This document shows, piece by piece, positions 1-7,459 of a stretch of DNA of 13,634 bases (within the stretch, counting starts at the first letter, position 1; each line of letters starts with the position of its first letter). Source of the DNA: Gemmatimonadaceae bacterium (GTDB taxonomy: Bacteria; Gemmatimonadota; Gemmatimonadetes; Gemmatimonadales; Gemmatimonadaceae); NCBI GenBank assembly GCA_014378185.1, contig JACMOE010000620.1, positions 1 to 13,634 of the forward strand, in the 5' to 3' direction. Both the position numbers and the translations under genes were made by a program. Below the pieces are notes generated by a model. That model was not told the origin of the DNA, ran no database searches, and saw nothing but the letters and a program-made list of their open reading frames with translations.

Positions 1-6
1 AGACAA

Positions 7-27
7 TTCCTTACACAAGGTAAGAAA
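7..27. promoter_or_regulatory. Imperfect inverted repeat upstream of the acetamidase gene
   Basis: The arms TTCCTTAC (7-14) and GTAAGAAA (20-27) pair at 7 of 8 positions around a 5-nt centre. The repeat lies about 85 nt before the ATG at 112 in an otherwise unremarkable 111-nt leader. It could be an operator, or part of a hairpin ending a gene to the left of the window. No convincing -35/-10 pair or Shine-Dalgarno sequence was seen in this leader. Confidence 0.25.
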
Positions 28-111
28 CACGAGCATTCCTGTCAATGCGCACAGCGACCGTCGCCAGTACATTGGTCGTGCGGTCACTCGTTTCCCACTC
101 GCACCCGCCCC

Positions 112-1134
112 ATGCGAATCTTCGCCCTTGCAGTCCTCGTTGCCACGCGCGCCGTGGCCCAGGCGCCAACCGTGCACACGCTGCCGGCCACGCCAACCAC
201 CGTGGCCTACGGCTACTACTGGTCCGAGGCAAAGCCTGCCATCCGCGTGAAGTCCGGCGACATCGTCCAGGTGGAGACGATGCTCACCAACACGCCGGCG
301 GGACTCGAGCGCATTGGCGTGAAACCGCAGGACATTCCGCAGCACCTGCGCGACATCGTCGCGCAGGACACGGGGTCGCTCAAGGGGCCCGGTGGGCACA
401 TCCTCACTGGGCCAATCTTCGTGGAAGGCGCAGATTCCGGCGACGTGCTGGAGGTCCGCATCCAGTCCATCACGCTCCCCATCGCCTACGGCTACAACGG
501 ATGCAGTGGCTTCATCCGCGAGCTCTGTCAGGTGCGCGGCAGCACGCTCATCCACATGGACCGCGAGCGCATGACCGCAGAAGTGGCACCCGGCATCACC
601 GTGCCGCTGCGCCCCTTCTGGGGTTCCATGGGCGTGGCGCGCGCGGCAGCACTGGGCCGCGTGAGCAGCACGCCGCCCAGCCGGCACGCGGGCAACCTCG
701 TTAACAAGGAGCTGGTGGCGGGCACGACGCTCTACATCCCCGTGTTCGTGAAGGGCGCGTTGCTGGAAATCGGAGACGGCCACGCCGCCCAGGGTGACGG
801 CGAAGTGGACCAGACCGCCATCGAGACCAATCTCGAGGGCCGCGTGCAACTCATCGTGCGCAAGGACATGAAGCTGGACTGGCCACGCATCGAGACACCG
901 ACGCACTGGATCACCATGGGCACGGACACCTCGCTCACGGTGGCCACGAAGATCGCCGTGACCGAGATGGTGACGATGCTCCAGCAGATGAAGGGCATCA
1001 CGCAGACGCAAGCCTACCAGGCGGCGTCCATGGCCGCCGACCTCCGCATCACCGAGCTGGTGGACCAGAACGTCGGCGTCCACATGATGATCGCGAAGTC
1101 CTACCTGGTGGCGACGCCGCGGGCACGGCCGTAG
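112..1134 (+). CDS. Acetamidase/formamidase family protein, probably exported
   Basis: This 340-residue protein belongs to the FmdA/AmdA family, whose members hydrolyse formamide or short amides to the acid and ammonia. Family blocks visible are GGHILTGPIFVEGADSGD (about 90-107), RPFWGSMGV, GTTLYIPVFVKGALLEIGDG with GDGHAAQGDGE at 221-231, and a C-terminal block with LRITELVDQNVGVHMM. The N-terminus (MR, then a hydrophobic run of about ten residues, then AVAQA) looks like a short signal peptide, so the mature protein probably acts in the periplasm. The ATG at 112 is the first in-frame start in the window; the frame stays open back to base 1 but has no other start codon. No clear ribosome binding site is present. 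The usual H-[GA]-G-N-x-D-N motif reads HAGNLVN here (192-198), with Val197 where Asp is expected, so activity is uncertain. The true substrate is unknown. The gene is convergent with the uronate operon and has no evident link to it. Confidence 0.85.
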   Translation: MRIFALAVLVATRAVAQAPTVHTLPATPTTVAYGYYWSEAKPAIRVKSGDIVQVETMLTNTPAGLERIGVKPQDIPQHLRDIVAQDTGSLKGPGGHILTGPIFVEGADSGDVLEVRIQSITLPIAYGYNGCSGFIRELCQVRGSTLIHMDRERMTAEVAPGITVPLRPFWGSMGVARAAALGRVSSTPPSRHAGNLVNKELVAGTTLYIPVFVKGALLEIGDGHAAQGDGEVDQTAIETNLEGRVQLIVRKDMKLDWPRIETPTHWITMGTDTSLTVATKIAVTEMVTMLQQMKGITQTQAYQAASMAADLRITELVDQNVGVHMMIAKSYLVATPRARP

Positions 1135-1144
1135 CGTGCCCGCG
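1118..1144. terminator. Hairpin in the convergent junction, candidate bidirectional terminator
   Basis: CGCGGGCACG (1118-1127) and CGTGCCCGCG (1135-1144) form a perfect 10-bp, almost all G:C stem around a 7-nt loop. The TAG stop codon of the acetamidase gene (1132-1134) lies inside the loop. The transporter gene ends 18 nt further on, on the opposite strand. Neither side has a T-tract, so this is not a textbook intrinsic terminator. Position and symmetry suggest it helps end or protect both converging transcripts. Confidence 0.5.
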
Positions 1145-1161
1145 ACGCTGGACGAGCGAAA

Positions 1162-2463
1162 CTAGAGCACATCTCCGGCAAGCTGCGCCGGCTCCAGGCG
1201 CGGGGCCAGCAGGTGCATGCAGCCCAGCGCGACAACGTAGATCAACCCGCAGAATACGAAGATATACCGGTACGCGCCCGGATCCTGCTGGAGCAGGTAA
1301 CCCACGACACGCTGGAAGATCACGCCGCCCATCGCGCCCGCGAACCCGCCGAACCCCACGACGGACGCCACCGCTCGGCGCGGAAACATGTCGCTTGCCG
1401 TGGTGAAGAGGTTCGCCGACCACCATTGGTGCGCCGCGGCAGCGATGCTCACCAGCGCGACCGCCGACCACATGCTCGACACCCGTGGCGCGAACATCGT
1501 CGGGATGATCAGCAACGCGGCGAGCAGCATCGTCAGCTTCCGGGCCCGATTCAGGTTCATGCCCGTCTTCATCAGTGCGCCGGAGAGCCACCCGCCACCC
1601 ACCGACCCCACGTCGGCCACGAGGTAGATGACGATGAGCGGCATCGTCAGGCTGCCGAGCTTCACGCCGAAGTTCGCGTCGAGAAACTTGGGGAGCCAGA
1701 ACAGGTAGAACCACCACACCGGATCGGTGAGGAACTTGCCGACAACGAAGGCCCACGCCTGCCGGTGCTTCAGCACCTCGAGCCAGCTGACCGACGTGAC
1801 TTTCGAGTCCTGGTCGCTGCGGATGTACGCGAGCTCCGCGGCGCTGAGCTTCTTCTGCCGCTCGGGCACTTCGTAGATGGCCAGCCACAGGACGAGCCAC
1901 ACGAAGCCGATGATGCCGGTGCCGATGAAGGCCCACCGCCATCCGTGGTTGAGCGCGATCATCGGGACGAAGTACGCCGCCGCCAGGGCACCGACGTTCG
2001 TGCCCCCATTGAAGATACCAGTCGCAAACGCGCGCTCTCGGCGCGGAAACCACTCTGCGGTCGTCTTGATGGCTGCCGGGAAGTTGCCCGATTCCCCAAA
2101 GCCCAGCGCGGCGCGCGCGTAGGAGAACCCGCTGGCGGTGTTGGCCAGCGCGTGCGACATCGCAGCCAGGCTCCACACAGCGATCGCCGTCGCGTAGCCC
2201 TTCTTCACACCGATGCGGTCCATCAGGCGCCCCGCTCCAAGGAACCCGATGGCGTACGCGAAGCTGAACCACGACGTCATCGCGCCGTAATCCGTCTCGG
2301 ACCATCCCAGCTCCTTCGTCAGCGTCGGCGCCAGGATCCCCAGCACCTGCCGGTCCACGTAGTTGATCGTGGTCGCCAGGAAGATCAGCGCACAGATCGT
2401 CCATCGATACCCGAATCCCGGTGGCGCCACACTCTCCGCCGCACCCGCGTCCTGAACCACCAT
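1162..2463 (-). CDS. exuT: MFS hexuronate transporter (ExuT-like, ACS family)
   Basis: This 433-residue inner-membrane protein is a major facilitator of the anion:cation symporter family that takes up glucuronate or galacturonate with protons. After a short cytoplasmic tail, the first membrane segment carries INYVDRQVL (33-41). The loop-2/3 motif is GRLMDRIGVKK (78-88), followed by RAALGFGESGNFPAAIK (117-133) and EWFPRRERAFATG (137-149). All are hallmarks of ExuT and its relatives, and the length and roughly twelve hydrophobic stretches fit the family. The start is fixed by a strong GGAGGGGAG site just upstream. It is the last gene of the uronate operon, 32 nt after kdgK. The context supports galacturonate or glucuronate as substrate, but related carriers also move gluconate-like acids or tartrate, so the exact specificity is inferred. 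Confidence 0.87.
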   Translation of the reverse strand: MVVQDAGAAESVAPPGFGYRWTICALIFLATTINYVDRQVLGILAPTLTKELGWSETDYGAMTSWFSFAYAIGFLGAGRLMDRIGVKKGYATAIAVWSLAAMSHALANTASGFSYARAALGFGESGNFPAAIKTTAEWFPRRERAFATGIFNGGTNVGALAAAYFVPMIALNHGWRWAFIGTGIIGFVWLVLWLAIYEVPERQKKLSAAELAYIRSDQDSKVTSVSWLEVLKHRQAWAFVVGKFLTDPVWWFYLFWLPKFLDANFGVKLGSLTMPLIVIYLVADVGSVGGGWLSGALMKTGMNLNRARKLTMLLAALLIIPTMFAPRVSSMWSAVALVSIAAAAHQWWSANLFTTASDMFPRRAVASVVGFGGFAGAMGGVIFQRVVGYLLQQDPGAYRYIFVFCGLIYVVALGCMHLLAPRLEPAQLAGDVL

Positions 2464-2466
2464 TCA

Positions 2467-2475
2467 CTCCCCTCC
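2467..2475 (-). promoter_or_regulatory. Strong ribosome binding site of exuT
   Basis: On the minus strand, GGAGGGGAG lies 3 nt before the ATG at 2463, with the GGAGG core at a normal distance. It sits in the 32-nt gap after kdgK. Together with the eda site it is one of only two clear Shine-Dalgarno sequences in the operon, and it confirms the transporter start. Confidence 0.7.
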
Positions 2476-2495
2476 GTCTGTGTGGCCCATTGCTG

Positions 2496-3602
2496 CTACC
2501 GGATGACGCGCGCGCCCCTGCCCTTCATTGCCGCTTCCACTTCTTCCACCCGCACCATCGAGGTGTCGCCCGGCGTGGTCATGGCGAGCGCTCCATGCGC
2601 TGCTCCGTACTCCACGGCAGCCTGCGGACCCATCCCTTCCAGAAAGCCGTACGCGAGCCCGGACGCGAAGCCGTCCCCGCCGCCCACACGATCGTAGATC
2701 TCCAGGTTGTCGCGCTTCACCGACTCGTGGAGCGTTCCCTGATAGTACAGGATGGCACTCCAGTCATTCAGCGTTGCCGTCGTCGCCTTGCGCAGCGTGG
2801 TGGCCGCCACCTTGAAGTTCGGGAATTCACGCACCGCAACCTGGATCATCTTCCGGAAGCTCTCGGTCTCGATGGTGGTGAGGTGCTCGTCCGCACCCTC
2901 CACCTCGAAGCCGAGGCACGCGGTAAAGTCCTCTTCGTTGCCGATCATCACGTCCACGTACTTCGCGATGTTGCGGTTGGTCGCCTGCGCGCCGGCCTTT
3001 CCACCCTGGCTCTTCCACAGTGACGCGCGATAATTGAGGTCGTACGCCACCACCGTGCCGTACTTCTTCGCCACCTCCACCGCCTCGATCACTGCCTCCG
3101 CCGTATTCGACGCAAGTGCGGCGAAGATTCCGCCGGTGTGGAACCACCGCACCCCTTCGTCGCCGAAGATCCGCTCCCAGTTCACCTCCCCGGGCTTGAT
3201 CTGCGACGCGGCCGAATGCCCGCGATCCGAGCAGCCGAGCGCGGGACGAATGCCGAAGCCCTTCTCGGTGAAGTTCAGCCCCACGCGCGTGTTGCGCCCG
3301 AGCCCGTCGAATTCGCGCCAGAGCACGTGCGACATGTCCACGCCGCCCTGGAGGATGAAGTCCTCCACCAGCCACCCAAGGTCGTTCCTCGGCAGGGCGG
3401 TGACGACAGCGGCGCGCTTGCCCCAGCACTTTCGCATCGCGCGCGCGACGTTGTATTCGCCGCCGCCTTCCCACACCTGGAACGATCGCGCGTTGCGCAC
3501 GCGGCCAAAGCCGGGGTCGAAGCGCAACATCACCTCGCCAAAGGACATGCAGTCCCATCGCGTGTCAGCGACGGGCCTGATCGTGAGTTCCGTGTCGGTC
3601 AT
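2496..3602 (-). CDS. kdgK: 2-keto-3-deoxygluconate kinase (PfkB/ribokinase family)
   Basis: The cytoplasmic enzyme phosphorylates KDG with ATP to KDPG, the step before Eda. The 368-residue protein is a PfkB-family sugar kinase. SFGEVMLRFDPG (20-31) starts the fold, GGGEYNVARAMRK (46-58) is the sugar-binding block, and GGGDGFASG (307-315) is the C-terminal PfkB signature with Asp310 as expected catalytic base. It is longer than the E. coli enzyme (about 309 residues) because of an N-terminal tail and inserts, which agrees with KdgK-like proteins I recall from Gemmatimonadota. The ATG at 3602 is 3 nt after the eda stop, so translation is probably coupled; Met19 would be an alternative start. 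Neighbours eda and exuT make KDG the likely substrate, since PfkB sequence alone does not fix it. Confidence 0.88.
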   Translation of the reverse strand: MTDTELTIRPVADTRWDCMSFGEVMLRFDPGFGRVRNARSFQVWEGGGEYNVARAMRKCWGKRAAVVTALPRNDLGWLVEDFILQGGVDMSHVLWREFDGLGRNTRVGLNFTEKGFGIRPALGCSDRGHSAASQIKPGEVNWERIFGDEGVRWFHTGGIFAALASNTAEAVIEAVEVAKKYGTVVAYDLNYRASLWKSQGGKAGAQATNRNIAKYVDVMIGNEEDFTACLGFEVEGADEHLTTIETESFRKMIQVAVREFPNFKVAATTLRKATTATLNDWSAILYYQGTLHESVKRDNLEIYDRVGGGDGFASGLAYGFLEGMGPQAAVEYGAAHGALAMTTPGDTSMVRVEEVEAAMKGRGARVIR

Positions 3603-3605
3603 TCT

Positions 3606-4280
3606 CTACTTGCCGCGAATGGTCTTGATGAGTTCCACCGTATCGCGCACGCGCGACTCGATGCCCGCGTAATCCTGCTTGTCCAGCAGTTCCTTCGTGA
3701 TGAGGTTGCCGCCGATACCACACGCCACGATGCCGGCGCCAAACCACTGGCGCAGCGACGCTTCCGTGGCTTCCACGCCGCCAGTGGGCATGATGCGCGT
3801 CCATGGCATGGGACCAAGGATGCTCTTCACGAAGTCGGGACCACCCACCGACGAACCAGGAAACACCTTCACGATCTCGCAGCCCAGCTCCTGCGCGTAC
3901 CCGATTTCCGTGGCTGAACCGCACCCGGGACTGTACGGAATGCCTCGCCGATTGCACACCTTCGCGACATCCGCGTTGAGGAGCGGACCCACCACGAACT
4001 TCGCGCCGTTGGCGATGTAGATGCCGGCCGTGGGCGCATCCACCACGGAGCCGACGCCCATGATCACCGAGGGGTCTTCGCGGGCGAAGTAGCTCGCCAC
4101 CTCGTAAAATGCGTGCGCCGCAAAGTCACCGCGGTTCGTGAACTCGATGCACTTGGCGCCGCCGTTCGCGCACGCCTGGATCACCTTGCGGCAGACGTCG
4201 ACGTCGGGATGGTAGAACACGGGGATTACCCCCTGGTCCATCATCGCGAGCAAAACGGATATGCGATCTGTCGCGGCCAT
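3606..4280 (-). CDS. eda: KDPG/KHG aldolase (2-dehydro-3-deoxyphosphogluconate aldolase)
   Basis: This class I aldolase cleaves KDPG to pyruvate and glyceraldehyde 3-phosphate, the last step of uronate breakdown and of the Entner-Doudoroff pathway. The 224-residue protein has the expected length. Glu46, in AKCIEFTNRGD, matches the general acid/base Glu45 of E. coli Eda. Lys138, in EIVKVFPGSSVGG, matches the Schiff-base Lys133. The phosphate-binding PTGGV follows. The ATG at 4280 is supported by a GAGGGGG ribosome binding site 6 nt upstream. kdgK begins 3 nt after its stop. Upstream, a 139-nt gap with a palindromic repeat separates it from uxaB, so it may be expressed at a different level from the uxa genes. 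Confidence 0.92.
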   Translation of the reverse strand: MAATDRISVLLAMMDQGVIPVFYHPDVDVCRKVIQACANGGAKCIEFTNRGDFAAHAFYEVASYFAREDPSVIMGVGSVVDAPTAGIYIANGAKFVVGPLLNADVAKVCNRRGIPYSPGCGSATEIGYAQELGCEIVKVFPGSSVGGPDFVKSILGPMPWTRIMPTGGVEATEASLRQWFGAGIVACGIGGNLITKELLDKQDYAGIESRVRDTVELIKTIRGK

Positions 4281-4286
4281 GCCTTA

Positions 4287-4293
4287 CCCCCTC
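4287..4293 (-). promoter_or_regulatory. Strong ribosome binding site of eda
   Basis: On the minus strand GAGGGGG stands 6 nt before the ATG at 4280. The uxaC, uxaA and uxaB starts have no comparable site, so eda can be translated independently of the genes upstream of the repeat gap. Confidence 0.7.
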
Positions 4294-4320
4294 GAAATGA
4301 GTCTCCGGCCTGAAACTACT

Positions 4321-4380
4321 TGTCACCCCGTGCGAGCCCTACGGCTTCGCACAGGGCGGGCTCCGCGAGTCGAGATGACC
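4321..4380. repeat. REP-like palindromic intergenic element between uxaB and eda
   Basis: The element is bounded by GTCA (4322-4325) and TGAC (4376-4379) in inverted orientation. Inside, GTGCGAGCC (4330-4338) pairs with GGC-T-TCGCAC (4343-4352) as a 9-bp stem with one bulged T and a 4-nt loop. Read on the minus strand it begins GTCATCTCGACTCGCGGAG and ends GGGGTGACAAG, which resembles dispersed intergenic elements I recall with GTCATCTCGA ends. It occupies most of the only sizeable gap (4281-4419) inside the operon and has no coding potential. It may stabilise the upstream mRNA or attenuate read-through from uxaB to eda. Copy number elsewhere in the genome cannot be seen here. Confidence 0.5.
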
Positions 4381-4419
4381 TGCCAGATATCGCCCGCTGG
4401 TCCCTGACGCTGCCGTCGT

Positions 4420-5937
4420 TCATTGAACGGTCGCGGTCAGGTGCCGCTCGAGCGCCGAGTGCATGCCTTGCGAACGAATGCACGACAGGTGATCCGCCAC
4501 TGCTTCCGCGAAACCCGGAATCGCGGCGAGATCCGCGCCCCACAACGTACTGTCGCCACAGATGGTGGACACCACATGGGCCACCGGCGCACTGGCGTCC
4601 GCGGGAAAGCCTTCATAGAACGCGCCCAGCCGGACGCCTTGGTCGTCGGCCGGTAGCGGCAATCCCTGCGGCCGGCGCGGTGCCTGAAGTCCAACCTGTA
4701 TGTACTGAAGAAACGCGGCAAAACCGAACGCCAGCGACGGCGGCACCTGCCCACGGCGTGCGGCGTAGCGGACGATCGACGGCACCACGCGCACGCGCAT
4801 CTTCATCGTGGCCTGCAGCGTGATGTCGATGAGCGCATGTCGAATATGTGGATTGCGAAAACGATCGAGCACCGCCTCGACGTACTCCTCCGCCCCCTCC
4901 ACATCCAGCGTTGGCGCGATTTCGTCCAGCATCATGTGCCGCACGTACCGCGCGAGCGCGGGCTGCGTGATGGCGTCGCGCACGAGCTGGAATCCCATCT
5001 GCAGCGCCACAGACACGAGCAGGGTGTGCGCGCCATTGAGCAGGTGCACCTTCCGCTTGCGGTACGGTGCAATATCCGGCGTGACGACGATACCGGAGTC
5101 CGTGGCCCACGTGAGCCGCGCGCGCAGCCGCTCGTCGCCCTCGATGGCAAACAGCCGGTACGGCTCGCACGTCGTGAGCATCTCGTCGTCGTAACCGAGC
5201 ATCGTGCGCAGCCGGTCCACGTCACCGCCCTTGGGCGCTCCAGGTACGATGCGGTCCACCAGCGTGTTGCAGAAGGGCACCGCATTCTCCAGCCACTCCA
5301 TGAACGTGGTGCCGAGCTCCCAGCGCCGCGCAATGGATATCACAAGTTCACGCAGCCGCGCGCCATTGTCCTCGATCAGCTCGCAAGGAATCACCGTGAG
5401 CCCGCGGGCCTGGTCAAAGTCGAAGGCGCTTGCGCGTTCGAACAGGAATCGCGTCAGCTTGGCGGGAAAGGATCGCGGCGGAGCGTCTTCCGCACCGCTG
5501 TCCTCATCCGCCACGATGCCCACTTCCGTGGTATTGGAGAACACGTACTCCAGCAGCGGCTCCCGCGCGAGCGCCAGCACTTCATTCCATTCGTCCGACG
5601 CGGAGAGCGCGCGGCTCACGGAGCTGATGATGCGGCACTCGCGAATCGGCAGACCGTGCTCGATGCCTTCGACAACCAGGGTGTACAGCCCATCCTGCTC
5701 GCGAAGCGCACGATCGCGCACGCTGCCCGTGGACGCGATCGCCACGATGCGTCCGCCGAACCGGCCGTCCACGTTCGCACGATGCACGAAGTCATCGATG
5801 AATCCACGCAGCAGCGCGCCCGTCCCGAACTGTACTGCTCGCTCGGGAAGGTCCAGCAACGCGGCGGCGGGAACATCCACCACGTCTCCACGCTCGCGTC
5901 GAACCGTATCCAGCAGCGAGCGATTCAATCGTGGCAT
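4420..5937 (-). CDS. uxaB: Tagaturonate reductase (altronate oxidoreductase)
   Basis: The enzyme reduces tagaturonate to altronate with NADH, the second step of galacturonate catabolism. The 505-residue protein belongs to the mannitol dehydrogenase family. An N-terminal nucleotide-binding region carries QFGTGALLRGFIDDF (36-50). The C-terminal domain carries the active-site signature KRKVHLLNGAHT (about 294-306), followed by helical blocks typical of UxaB/UxuB. The open frame runs 100 codons further upstream, but that part lies inside uxaA in another frame. The ATG at 5937 overlaps the uxaA stop as TGATG and precedes the conserved start, so it is the real one and implies translational coupling. 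UxuB (fructuronate reductase) is a homologue, but adjacency to uxaA and the KxxLLNGAHT type of motif favour UxaB. Confidence 0.88.
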   Translation of the reverse strand: MPRLNRSLLDTVRRERGDVVDVPAAALLDLPERAVQFGTGALLRGFIDDFVHRANVDGRFGGRIVAIASTGSVRDRALREQDGLYTLVVEGIEHGLPIRECRIISSVSRALSASDEWNEVLALAREPLLEYVFSNTTEVGIVADEDSGAEDAPPRSFPAKLTRFLFERASAFDFDQARGLTVIPCELIEDNGARLRELVISIARRWELGTTFMEWLENAVPFCNTLVDRIVPGAPKGGDVDRLRTMLGYDDEMLTTCEPYRLFAIEGDERLRARLTWATDSGIVVTPDIAPYRKRKVHLLNGAHTLLVSVALQMGFQLVRDAITQPALARYVRHMMLDEIAPTLDVEGAEEYVEAVLDRFRNPHIRHALIDITLQATMKMRVRVVPSIVRYAARRGQVPPSLAFGFAAFLQYIQVGLQAPRRPQGLPLPADDQGVRLGAFYEGFPADASAPVAHVVSTICGDSTLWGADLAAIPGFAEAVADHLSCIRSQGMHSALERHLTATVQ

Positions 5938-7454
5938 CACAGCGTCACCCCGTCCTTCCAGATCGCGATCTCGCGGTAGCCATGCGTCTCGTTGTTGGTC
6001 TGCTGTCGCCCGGACGCGATGTCGAGCACATAGGCAAACAGGTCGTCCGCCATCTCGTCCATTGAGCGCGTCCCGTCGAGCAACGCGCCCGCGTTGAAGT
6101 CGATCCAGTGCGGCTTCTTCGCTGCGATCTCCGAGTTCGAGGAGATCTTGATGGTGGGCACGGGAAATCCCAGCGGCGTACCCCGCCCGGTGGTGAACAG
6201 CAGCACCGTGGCCCCACTCGCGATCATGGCTGTGCACGACACCCCGTCGTTGCCCGGTCCTTCCAGCAGCGTGAGCCCGCCCGGCGCAGCCGGCTCGCCA
6301 TAGCGCAGCACCCGCGTCACCGGTGCCTGACCGCCCTTCTGGATGGCGCCGAGCGACTTCTCCTCGAGCGTGGTGAGGCCACCGGCCTTGTTGCCCGGCG
6401 ACGGATTTTCATGGATGCTCTGGCCGTGCCTGGTGAAGTACGCCTTGAAGTCATTGATCATCGACACGAGCTGCTGGTACACAGGCTCACTCGTCGCTCG
6501 ATTCATCAGCAACTGCTCGGCGCCGAACATCTCCGGCACCTCGGTGAGCAGCACACCACCACCATACGACGTGAGCTTGTCCGCCACTCGGCCCACCACC
6601 GCGTTGGCCGAGATGCCGCTGAAGCCATCGGAGCCGCCACACTTGTGGCCGATCACCAGCTCGGACGCACTCACCGTTTCGCGGCGGTCGTCCGCCATGC
6701 GCGCAATCAGTTCCTCCACCATCACGAGGCCGCTGGCGCGCTCGTCCATCACGTCCTGCGAGTTGAAGAACCGGATGCGGCTGCGATCCACGTCGCCCGC
6801 ACGCGCGAGGAGCGCGTCCATCTGGTTGTTCTCGCAGCCCAGGCCCAGCACGAGCACGCCGCCCGCGTTGGGGTTGCGCATCAGGCCCGCGAGCACCGCC
6901 TGCGTGTGCGCGAGATCGTCCCCCAACTGAGAGCAGCCGAAGGGGTGGCCAAAGGCATATACCCCGTCGATGTGTGGGGCGCCGCGGGCCATCGCGCTTT
7001 TGGCGATGCCGTCCGCGACGAAGTTGACGCAGCCCACGGTGTTGAGGATCCACACTTCGTTGCGCGTGCCCACGCGGCCATCAGCGCGGCGATACCCTTC
7101 AAATGTGGGCGCCACGCCGGCTGCACGCGGCCGCTCACCCGATGGCGAATACACGTACTCGTGCATTCCCTCCAGCCGTGTGCGCAGGTTGTGACTGTGC
7201 AGCCACGTACCCGCCGCAGCCGGCTGCGTCATGGCGCCAATGGGAAATCCGTACTTCACCACGGGCTCGCCATCCGCCAGCGCGCGGAGCGCGAACTTGT
7301 GGCCCGCCGGTATGTCGTCCCGCACCCGGACGCGTGCGTCGGCGACATCCACCTCTTCTCCCGCCGACAGTGCACGGATGGCGACGGCAACGTTGTCAGC
7401 CGCGTGGATGCGCACCGCATCCGGGCGGGTGACCGGTGAGACCATGGTGGACAT
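5937..7454 (-). CDS. uxaA: Altronate dehydratase
   Basis: This iron-dependent lyase removes water from D-altronate to give 2-keto-3-deoxygluconate. The 505-residue protein has the full-length UxaA architecture. An N-terminal SAF-type domain (about 15-90) ends in GTWLHSHNL, a linker follows, then the large catalytic domain opens with YRRADGRVGTRNEVW (121-135). Cysteine-bearing conserved motifs are NTVGCVN (138-144), HPFGCSQLGDD (170-180), GLGCENNQMD (204-213) and GHKCGGSDGFSG (about 270). E. coli UxaA is of similar size (about 495). The start at 7454 is 5 nt after the uxaC stop; Met4 at 7445 is an alternative, and neither has a clear Shine-Dalgarno sequence. The 3' end overlaps the uxaB start by one base. 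Confidence 0.93.
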   Translation of the reverse strand: MSTMVSPVTRPDAVRIHAADNVAVAIRALSAGEEVDVADARVRVRDDIPAGHKFALRALADGEPVVKYGFPIGAMTQPAAAGTWLHSHNLRTRLEGMHEYVYSPSGERPRAAGVAPTFEGYRRADGRVGTRNEVWILNTVGCVNFVADGIAKSAMARGAPHIDGVYAFGHPFGCSQLGDDLAHTQAVLAGLMRNPNAGGVLVLGLGCENNQMDALLARAGDVDRSRIRFFNSQDVMDERASGLVMVEELIARMADDRRETVSASELVIGHKCGGSDGFSGISANAVVGRVADKLTSYGGGVLLTEVPEMFGAEQLLMNRATSEPVYQQLVSMINDFKAYFTRHGQSIHENPSPGNKAGGLTTLEEKSLGAIQKGGQAPVTRVLRYGEPAAPGGLTLLEGPGNDGVSCTAMIASGATVLLFTTGRGTPLGFPVPTIKISSNSEIAAKKPHWIDFNAGALLDGTRSMDEMADDLFAYVLDIASGRQQTNNETHGYREIAIWKDGVTL

Positions 7455-7459
7455 CTGCG

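Noticed and set aside
1049..2467. 472-codon minus-strand frame overlapping the transporter gene
   Set aside because: It is the +1 shadow of exuT, with no hydrophobic segments or recognisable motifs; the exuT frame has all family signatures.
1213..2697. 494-codon plus-strand frame opposite exuT and kdgK
   Set aside because: It crosses two well-supported minus-strand genes and has charged, repetitive shadow composition.
4320..4823. 167-codon plus-strand frame over the repeat gap and uxaB 3' end
   Set aside because: It is antisense to conserved uxaB sequence and starts inside the palindromic element, with no family resemblance.
5938..6237. 100-codon N-terminal extension of uxaB
   Set aside because: It lies inside the conserved C-terminal part of uxaA in another frame and does not resemble UxaB; the coupled ATG at 5937 precedes the family start.
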